Part shown: in pieces, positions 14,129-19,213 of the stretch
Numbering within the stretch: position 1 is the first letter of the stretch
How the letters are laid out: the number at the start of each line of letters is the position of its first letter
Source of the DNA: Aminicenans sp964648465
GTDB taxonomy: Bacteria > Acidobacteriota > Aminicenantia > Aminicenantales > Aminicenantaceae
Direction of reading: 5' to 3'
NCBI GenBank assembly: GCA_964648465.1
Contig: CAZYMU010000041.1
Span: 1-19,213 of the forward strand
DNA length: 19,213 nt
The notes under the pieces: model-generated
Seen by the model: only the letters and a program-made list of their open reading frames with translations
Told to the model about the DNA's origin: nothing
Databases searched by the model: none
Made by a program: the position numbers and the translations under genes

Positions 14129-15712
14129 CTATACTGGCTGACTGATATCCAGCAGCAGTCTGTTTTTCTCTGAACGGGTTTCTCCAACACTTGTCACATA
14201 GATAGCTGGTTCATCGACAACAGGACATTTATTCTCACATATTCCACAACCTATACATTCAGAAGTGTCTATGAAAGGAGCAAGCGGTGTCTTAATGGTC
14301 CCATCTGGAAGTTTTACTTCCGTTTTTACCAGCTTGATGGCCTTTGGCGAGACAGGACAGTGCTCTTCGCACACAATACACGAGTCCCCGGACACCCAGG
14401 GGATGCAGCGGTTTCTGTTAATCCAGGCAGTACCAATCTTTACTTGAATTTTTTGCTCCACCGTAAGTTCTTGTATAGCTCCGGTTGGGCAAACCTGGGA
14501 ACATAGGGAGCAGTAATATTCACAATATCCTATTTTTGGGACAAGCACAGGAGTCCAGATTCCTTCAGGTCCTGCCTCACTTAATGCAGGCTGAAGTGCG
14601 TTTGTGGGACAGACTTTCATACACTCGCTGCATTTAACGCATTTCTGCAGAAATTTCTCTTCTGGAAGAGCACCTGGCGGACGAATGAGCTTCTCAGAAG
14701 CTCTTTTTTTAGCCTGTGAGATCCGGAAAAAAGGAGCAGCAAGTAGGCCTAAAATAGAGGTTAAAATGACTTTTCTGCGGGAAAGATCTATAGTTTCGAT
14801 GCTCTCAGGAGTAAGTTTTACAGGAAAACCAATGGCTCCTGTAGGACATATTGAACTGCACGTGTAACAGTAAATACATTCAGAGCTTTTCCATTCGCTG
14901 TCCGGAAAAGGATTTGCCTGAGTAGGGCAGTTAATATTGCATAAGTCGCATTTTATGCATTTCTCATTATCTATTTTTAGCTTGAATATATTTCCCCTAG
15001 AGATTAGGCCCAAAAAAGCCCCGAGAGGACAGACATATCTGCACCAGAACCTTTCCTGGAAGATGTTTAAGAGTACAATGATGATGAATATTATTCCTAT
15101 AAAAAACCCTTGGAGAAAAATAACATTGAGGTCGATGCTTTCAAAGAATTGAACCAGAGAGTCCCCTAAAGAAGAGAGGTTAATTTTATAAAGCACACCG
15201 ATGAAACTTGAAATACTGTAGCTCAGGGCGGGCAAAAATCCGGTTGTAAAAGAGCGGTAGAGAAAAGAAAACGGGTCGAATATTCCAACCAGGTTCAATG
15301 TAAATAGGGAACCAACAAGAATAAATATTAAAAGGATGTATTTCCATGTTGTGTGGTTTTCCTTTATTTTTTTGGGTTTTAAGAGTTTCGATTTCTTAAA
15401 AAGAAACGAAAAAAACTGGTGAATTGAACCCAGAGGACATATCCAGCCGCATACAACCCTGCCCATGAAAAAAGTCACTACAATGGTAATCGCTGCATAT
15501 ACAAAGGAGAGAAATATCATACGTGAAGCGAGGATTGTTGCCAGAGCAAGGAGGGGATCAAAATGGAAAAAAATTTCAACATTCCCTATATAATCTTCTC
15601 CCGGGAAGCGTGTCGACAATATCAGGTGAAAAAAAAGCACAAAGAAGACAATCTGGCTTAATATGCGGATGTAGAGGATAAACTTGTATTTTTTAGAGCG
15701 TTCTTTTTTCAA
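14129..15712 (-). CDS. NapH-NapG-like fused membrane polyferredoxin
   Basis: This 527-aa protein starts at TTG and overlaps the DUF362 gene by 20 bp. Residues 1-240 are NapH-like: about five hydrophobic segments and two CxxxCP motifs (Cys88/92, Cys224/228). Two 4Fe-4S motifs follow (Cys252/255/258/262 and Cys279/282/285/289). Then SRRKVI (311-316) precedes a hydrophobic stretch, closely resembling the Tat leader that begins a separate NapG/MauM protein. After it come four more cluster motifs: Cys358/361/364/368; Cys397/401/404/408; Cys436 with 445/448/452; Cys486/489/492/496. The product looks like NapH and NapG joined in one chain, able to carry about six clusters and pass electrons from the quinone pool to the outer face. 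No reductase gene is nearby, and the partner is probably the DUF362 protein. A YccM/CcoG-type protein is less likely because of the second half. Confidence 0.88.
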   Translation of the reverse strand: MKKERSKKYKFILYIRILSQIVFFVLFFHLILSTRFPGEDYIGNVEIFFHFDPLLALATILASRMIFLSFVYAAITIVVTFFMGRVVCGWICPLGSIHQFFSFLFKKSKLLKPKKIKENHTTWKYILLIFILVGSLFTLNLVGIFDPFSFLYRSFTTGFLPALSYSISSFIGVLYKINLSSLGDSLVQFFESIDLNVIFLQGFFIGIIFIIIVLLNIFQERFWCRYVCPLGAFLGLISRGNIFKLKIDNEKCIKCDLCNINCPTQANPFPDSEWKSSECIYCYTCSSICPTGAIGFPVKLTPESIETIDLSRRKVILTSILGLLAAPFFRISQAKKRASEKLIRPPGALPEEKFLQKCVKCSECMKVCPTNALQPALSEAGPEGIWTPVLVPKIGYCEYYCSLCSQVCPTGAIQELTVEQKIQVKIGTAWINRNRCIPWVSGDSCIVCEEHCPVSPKAIKLVKTEVKLPDGTIKTPLAPFIDTSECIGCGICENKCPVVDEPAIYVTSVGETRSEKNRLLLDISQPV

Positions 15713-16580
15713 TTCTCAGCTTCTCCAGATTAATATTTCCAAGTCCTCTTTTAACAGCAAGCTTTAGGAAAAGCATCTCTTCTGGTTTTATTCCAAAAAA
15801 AGTAGTTCCTATTGCATCCACTGCCACATAATCAGTTCCTGCCACAACTGTTTTATAGAGTTTTACATCAGAGATTCTCCCTCCCTGGGGGCCGTTCCTG
15901 ATGAGAATCCGGTATCCGTCCAATACTGTTAAGCAAGGTTTAAAAAATGCTGAAAGATCGACTATTGCATAGTCCAGTTTTTGATGGAGCTGATTCCGGC
16001 TTCCCCCTAGAGCGCCAAGCCAGTTTTTCATTCCCATTGTCAGGCGCGAAAGGCTGTGGGTTTTTGCAATAGGGACATTGATTAACTTATCTGCCTCGAC
16101 AAAATCCGTATAGACCTTCCACTGCTTAAGCCATTCCCCATTAAGGACCATTTTTTTCAACCTGTGCGGGTTGGGAAAAGAAACTTTTGCTCCAGCTTTT
16201 TTGGCAGCAGCAGCAATGCCGGACCGGACATACGTCCTTCTCGCCTGATTACATGGGTTGTCCATGACTTTGACTTCTTTTGCCCCCGCCTCAAAACAGA
16301 GTTGAACCAGAGCCTTTATCACATCGGGATTTGTGCATGCCGCCTGTTTGGGTGTCCTGTCCCAACCGATATTCGGTTTAACCATTACCACATCGCCTTT
16401 TGAGATGAATCGATGCATTCCCCCAAGTGAAGCGACCGCTTCTCTGGTTAGCTGTTCAGGATAATCCCCTTTAATCAAGGCCAAATCAGGATATTCTTTT
16501 CCCTGAGCAAAAACACCTGGCCTTATGTTCAGGGATATCCCTCCAATAGCAATTCCCTTTAAAAATTCTCTTCTTTTCAT
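15693..16580 (-). CDS. Tat-exported DUF362 protein
   Basis: This 295-aa protein begins MKRREFLKGIAIGG, a twin-arginine leader, with a possible cleavage site after VFA near residue 25. The mature part is a DUF362 domain: VMVKPNIGWDRTPKQAACTNPDVIKALV, then AGAKEVKVMDNP, then LINVPIAKTHSLSRLTMGMKNWLGALGG, and VAGTDYVAVDAIG near the C-terminus. DUF362 proteins often occur next to, or fused with, 4Fe-4S ferredoxin domains; their reaction is not established. Export by Tat suggests folding with a cofactor in the cytoplasm. It follows the amidase by seven bases and overlaps the polyferredoxin start by 20 bp, so the two are very likely translated together and probably interact. Conserved Lys, Asp and Cys residues are seen but I cannot assign a catalytic role. 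Confidence 0.88.
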   Translation of the reverse strand: MKRREFLKGIAIGGISLNIRPGVFAQGKEYPDLALIKGDYPEQLTREAVASLGGMHRFISKGDVVMVKPNIGWDRTPKQAACTNPDVIKALVQLCFEAGAKEVKVMDNPCNQARRTYVRSGIAAAAKKAGAKVSFPNPHRLKKMVLNGEWLKQWKVYTDFVEADKLINVPIAKTHSLSRLTMGMKNWLGALGGSRNQLHQKLDYAIVDLSAFFKPCLTVLDGYRILIRNGPQGGRISDVKLYKTVVAGTDYVAVDAIGTTFFGIKPEEMLFLKLAVKRGLGNINLEKLRIEKRTL

Positions 16581-16587
16581 GGCAGAA

Positions 16588-17766
16588 TTATCCTTTCCCT
16601 AATGAACGTATATAATCAAGGATTCCTTCGTAGATTCCTTGGGCGATCTGCTGGCGGTACTGGGGACTTTTTAGACGTGTCTCTTCTTTAAGATTGCTTA
16701 AGTGAGAGATTTCTACCAGAATCGAAGGCATTTCCCCACCCATAAGCACCCAAAAAGGACCTCCTTTAACTCCCAGGTTTTTGACATTTTTATACTTATT
16801 CAAAAGGCATTCTGTTAGATTTTTTTGTGTTTTTTCAGCCAACTCTTTTGATTCGATGATCTTGCTGTTTTTCACTATCTTCTCGATTATTTCTTTCATT
16901 TCACTGATGTTTTTTGTAGAAGTCGCATTTTCTCGCGCAGCTACCATGTTGACAAAAGGATCTCGGCTGAAATTGAGATAAAATGTCTGTATGCCGGAAT
17001 ACTTCCTGCTTGGGTTAGAATTTGCATGAATGGAAATAAAAATATCTGCCTGCTTCTGGTTTGCGATGACACATCTGCTTTCGAGAGGCACAAAGATATC
17101 TGTTTCTCTAGTCAGAATAACTTCAAGCTGGTTTTGGGCATTCAGAAGCTCTTTTAAGCGCAGGGAAACATCAAGGACTATATTTTTTTCCCTGGTTGCC
17201 TTTTGTCCTATACACCCAGGATCCCTGCCTCCGTGGCCGGGATCGATAACAATTCTGTGGATCCCCAGGCCAAGCTGGCGTGCCATGCTGTAGCTCCCCT
17301 TGACGGGGTCAGCAGGTTGGGAGATTTTCTGGACCGGGACATTTTTATCAGGTTCTTTTGGATAGATGTCTATCACGATCCTGAATGGATCAAAGATGTG
17401 CCAGATACGGTAGCGCTTGACTTTCTCGAATTCGACATCCAGAGCTAATCTTACGGTAGAATTGCTCTTTTGAGCGATCCTTATCTGAAGGAGATAGTCA
17501 TTCTTGACTTGGATACTTTTGCCGTGCAGGATTGGGTTCAATCTTGCCTGGTAGATGTCGACGTAAATTCTGTCTGGAGAACTAAGTTCGTTATAACTGT
17601 ACTCTCTGAGTTTTCCGACATCAACAACAACTCGCGTATATGATGGATGCGTCCAGTGACGGAGGCTGTTTATTTCAATTCTGGAGTCAGTATAGCCAGA
17701 TGAAATGAATAATATTATCGAGAATAACAAAAACAGCAAGTAATATGTTTTCTTAATCGTTATCAC
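16588..17766 (-). CDS. N-acetylmuramoyl-L-alanine amidase with AMIN domain
   Basis: This 392-aa exported zinc enzyme cleaves the amide bond between muramic acid and the stem peptide, usually during cell separation (AmiA/AmiC type). Residues 1-25 are a signal peptide. An AMIN domain (about 28-135) targets septal peptidoglycan or assembly sites. Amidase_3 covers about 170-388 with zinc ligands His178 (DPGHGG), Glu193 (TREKN) and His247 (SIHANSN), and catalytic Glu352 (SILVEISHLSN). The start is GTG at 17766 with no good ribosome-binding site. A strong GGAGG with an in-frame ATG lies just upstream but is separated by an in-frame TAA. It follows the phosphoglycerate mutase by 69 bp and precedes DUF362 by seven, so operon membership looks positional. 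The exact paralogue (A, B or C) cannot be set. Confidence 0.93.
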   Translation of the reverse strand: MITIKKTYYLLFLLFSIILFISSGYTDSRIEINSLRHWTHPSYTRVVVDVGKLREYSYNELSSPDRIYVDIYQARLNPILHGKSIQVKNDYLLQIRIAQKSNSTVRLALDVEFEKVKRYRIWHIFDPFRIVIDIYPKEPDKNVPVQKISQPADPVKGSYSMARQLGLGIHRIVIDPGHGGRDPGCIGQKATREKNIVLDVSLRLKELLNAQNQLEVILTRETDIFVPLESRCVIANQKQADIFISIHANSNPSRKYSGIQTFYLNFSRDPFVNMVAARENATSTKNISEMKEIIEKIVKNSKIIESKELAEKTQKNLTECLLNKYKNVKNLGVKGGPFWVLMGGEMPSILVEISHLSNLKEETRLKSPQYRQQIAQGIYEGILDYIRSLGKG

Positions 17767-17775
17767 TTGAAATTC

Positions 17776-17796
17776 TTATAAGTAATAGTCAACCAT
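17776..17796 (-). CDS. Six-codon in-frame leader ORF before the amidase
   Basis: ATG (17796-17794) encodes MVDYYL and ends at TAA (17778-17776). GGAGG (17809-17805) is eight bases upstream, the best ribosome-binding site in this gap. It is in the same frame as the amidase GTG, which follows the TAA after three codons. It is either a translated leader for reinitiation or the original gene start cut off by a nonsense change. Confidence 0.4.
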   Translation of the reverse strand: MVDYYL

Positions 17797-17824
17797 AAAA
17801 CCAACCTCCAGTTCAACGGATAGC

Positions 17825-17836
17825 AGGTTTAAACCT
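17825..17836. repeat. Twelve-base palindrome at the apgM stop
   Basis: AGGTTTAAACCT is a perfect palindrome reaching the last base of the apgM stop codon. With no loop and no T-tract it is not a terminator. Possibly chance. Confidence 0.3.
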
Positions 17837-19038
17837 CATGCCCCAAACTTCTTAAGTTTTCCTGCATGAGCTAACATCAAGGGCATGGCATAGATTGCTT
17901 GAAAACGCCCTAAATAGCCCTGGCTGCATGCTTTTTCTGAAAATATTTCTACCAAATCTGTCTGTGCCGACCGGGAAAACAGCATAAATGGATTCGGATG
18001 CCAGGAATGTCCTTTCAACAAGCAGGGGGTGGAGTGGTCCGAAGTAATTACGAGCACATCAGGTAGGAGGTTTAGAATGCGAGTAATTAAAGAGTCTGTT
18101 TTTTCGATGATTTCCTTCTTAAGCTCGAAATTACCATCTTCGCCCGCAGAATCAGTCTTTTTAACATGCATGTAGAAAAAGTCATATTCTTCATAGTGTT
18201 TTTCCACAATGTCAAAAAGATCTCCAATCTCTGACCCTGCGTTTAAGATCTCCATACCGACAAGTCTTGCCAACCCCTTATACATAGGATAATTTGCTAT
18301 GGCGGCTGGTTTTAATTTATATAGTTCTCTCATTGTAGGAATTGAAGGATATGTGGCGAATCCTCTTAAAAGGACAGTGTTGGCTTTTTCCGATCCTTTT
18401 AAGATATGCGTTGCCTTGTCTATGAGACTATTTGCTATTTGTGCAGACCATACTGCATCCTCGGAAAGAGCCCTGGTGTAAACCCAGGGTTTGTTTTCCT
18501 TTTCAGGGTCAGCATCAGAAAGCTCGTCCGAAAGTCCTTCACCAGTGAATTTGACTACAAACCGGTGTTCCTTGCCTGGAAAAAATGAAATCTTTATTCC
18601 CTCTATTTCATTTAAAGAGTAATTGAGCTTTGCACACAGTTTTTCGTTTTCTACGGTAGGAATTCTGCCTGCCCTGCGGTCAACTATGAGACCATCTTTT
18701 AAAGTGGCAAAATTTCCTCTTGCGGTCAAGTCTCCCTCACCTACTTCCACACCGACACCAAGTGCTTCCAGAATTCCTCTGCCGAGAATGTATTTTGTGG
18801 GGTTGTAACCGAAGAGCGCAAGATGAGCCGGCCCGCTCCCTGGAGTAATTCCTCGCGATATTGGGTCTGTAAGTCCGCAGGCACTTTTTCTTGCAATCAT
18901 ATCGAGATTGGGAGTATGTGCAGCTTCAAGCGCTGTTTTCCCTTCAATCGGTATTCCTCCTAATCCATCCATAACCAGGAGAATTATCTTCGAGTCTGTT
19001 TTTATGCTTAATTCTTTAATGATTGTTTCGTTATTCAT
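17836..19038 (-). CDS. apgM: Cofactor-independent phosphoglycerate mutase, archaeal (ApgM) type
   Basis: This enzyme interconverts 3- and 2-phosphoglycerate in glycolysis and gluconeogenesis without 2,3-bisphosphoglycerate. I start it at 19038 (400 aa), because the farther ATG at 19065 lies between the -35 and -10 boxes. It belongs to the alkaline phosphatase superfamily: ILLVMDGLGG (metal Asp24), TPGSGPAHLALFGY with the phosphoserine nucleophile Ser68, GRGILEALGVGVEVGEGDLTARGNFATL, MHVKKTDSAGEDG, and TSDHSTPC followed by GHSWHPNPFML supplying metal ligands. The length fits ApgM rather than the 510-aa bacterial GpmI. It is mainly archaeal but also found in various bacteria. The gene opens the minus-strand train leading to the amidase and the redox pair. 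Confidence 0.94.
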   Translation of the reverse strand: MNNETIIKELSIKTDSKIILLVMDGLGGIPIEGKTALEAAHTPNLDMIARKSACGLTDPISRGITPGSGPAHLALFGYNPTKYILGRGILEALGVGVEVGEGDLTARGNFATLKDGLIVDRRAGRIPTVENEKLCAKLNYSLNEIEGIKISFFPGKEHRFVVKFTGEGLSDELSDADPEKENKPWVYTRALSEDAVWSAQIANSLIDKATHILKGSEKANTVLLRGFATYPSIPTMRELYKLKPAAIANYPMYKGLARLVGMEILNAGSEIGDLFDIVEKHYEEYDFFYMHVKKTDSAGEDGNFELKKEIIEKTDSLITRILNLLPDVLVITSDHSTPCLLKGHSWHPNPFMLFSRSAQTDLVEIFSEKACSQGYLGRFQAIYAMPLMLAHAGKLKKFGA

Positions 19039-19048
19039 TATTAGAACA

Positions 19049-19077
19049 AATATAGAAAATTCCAATGGTTAAGTCAA
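19049..19077 (-). promoter_or_regulatory. Promoter for apgM
   Basis: On the minus strand TTGACT (19077-19072) and TATATT (19054-19049) are 17 bases apart, the same hexamers and spacing as the promoter at 485-513. The ATG at 19038 follows after ten bases, predicting a leader of only a few nucleotides. Confidence 0.55.
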
Positions 19078-19082
19078 ATTTA

Positions 19083-19097
19083 TAAAAATTGCTGATA
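19083..19097 (-). repeat. Solo unit-B terminal repeat next to unit A copy 3
   Basis: TAAAAATTGCTGATA is the exact reverse complement of the unit B terminal repeats at 446-460 and 2489-2503. No unit B interior follows. Only about 10 bases separate it from the CCTGGATTATTCA edge of unit A copy 3, so it may be a deletion remnant or a compact variant. Confidence 0.55.
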
Positions 19098-19109
19098 GAT
19101 TATTTAGCC

Positions 19110-19213
19110 TGGATTATTCACGAGTCAAGCTTGCCGCAGATGCAAGGCACAGCGCATGAAGTTGTGGTCCTTCACCACGAATGCGCTGTAACGAAGCAGA
19201 TCAGGCTGTGTCA
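19110..19213 (-). repeat. Hairpin repeat unit A, copy 3
   Basis: This is the third copy, inverted relative to copy 1 and matching it at 100 of 104 positions. The last 55 bases of the window are the exact reverse complement of the first 55, and the next base differs. Outer stem arms are at 19149-19157 and 19181-19189, inner arms at 19164-19168 and 19174-19178. The inner border reads CCTGGATTATTCA (19108-19120) then CGAGTC. The unit is cut by the window end. Confidence 0.9.

Noticed and set aside
1..19213. The whole window as one large transposon with terminal inverted repeats
   Set aside because: The contents are core housekeeping genes with no transposase, and the exact 55-base mirrored ends fit an assembly break in a repeat better.

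Overview
The window looks like a bacterial metagenome-type contig of fairly low GC. Both ends stop inside copies of the same repeat, and the first 55 bases are the exact reverse complement of the last 55. Lipid A genes (lpxK and an LpxL-type acyltransferase), a lipoprotein, Tat-type leaders and an AMIN-domain amidase point to a Gram-negative cell with an outer membrane. An Aminicenantes/Acidobacteriota-like source is my guess, from recalled resemblance of the small conserved proteins and the polyferredoxin-DUF362 pair; the sequence alone does not prove it.

Layout. Positions 1-527 and about 2033-2516 are repeat DNA. They hold two kinds of unit: a hairpin unit A (three copies: 1-104, 2061-2152, 19110-19213) and a MITE-like unit B of about 330 bp with imperfect terminal inverted repeats (124-460 and 2179-2503, opposite orientations). 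Between them lie two convergent genes for exported proteins, a small coiled-coil protein and a lipoprotein. Then come lpxK and an lpxL-like gene (+), each with its own promoter candidate, and polA with a small conserved upstream gene (-). A divergent promoter region at about 7604-7752 then starts an eight-gene + strand operon: yceD (DUF177), rpmF, plsX, fabG, acpP, fabF, etfB, etfA. This is the classical fatty-acid/phospholipid cluster without fabH and fabD, and with an electron transfer flavoprotein at its end. The remaining genes are on the - strand: a divergent-PAP2 membrane protein (DUF212), and a train read from the right as phosphoglycerate mutase (apgM type), N-acetylmuramoyl-L-alanine amidase, Tat-exported DUF362 protein, and a NapH-NapG-like fused membrane polyferredoxin.

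How the genes fit together. Most of the window is core envelope biogenesis (lipid A, acyl chain supply, peptidoglycan cleavage), replication/repair (Pol I) and glycolysis. The least understood parts are the DUF362/polyferredoxin pair, the ETF tied to fatty-acid synthesis genes, and the repeat family with the shared terminus CCTGRRTTATTCA.

Several starts are corrected here from ribosome-binding sites and promoter positions (lipoprotein 1945, fabG 9484, etfA 12645, apgM 19038). etfB has no ATG, GTG or TTG at the place the family requires. No tRNA, rRNA, CRISPR array or intact transposase was found, and no convincing intrinsic terminator.
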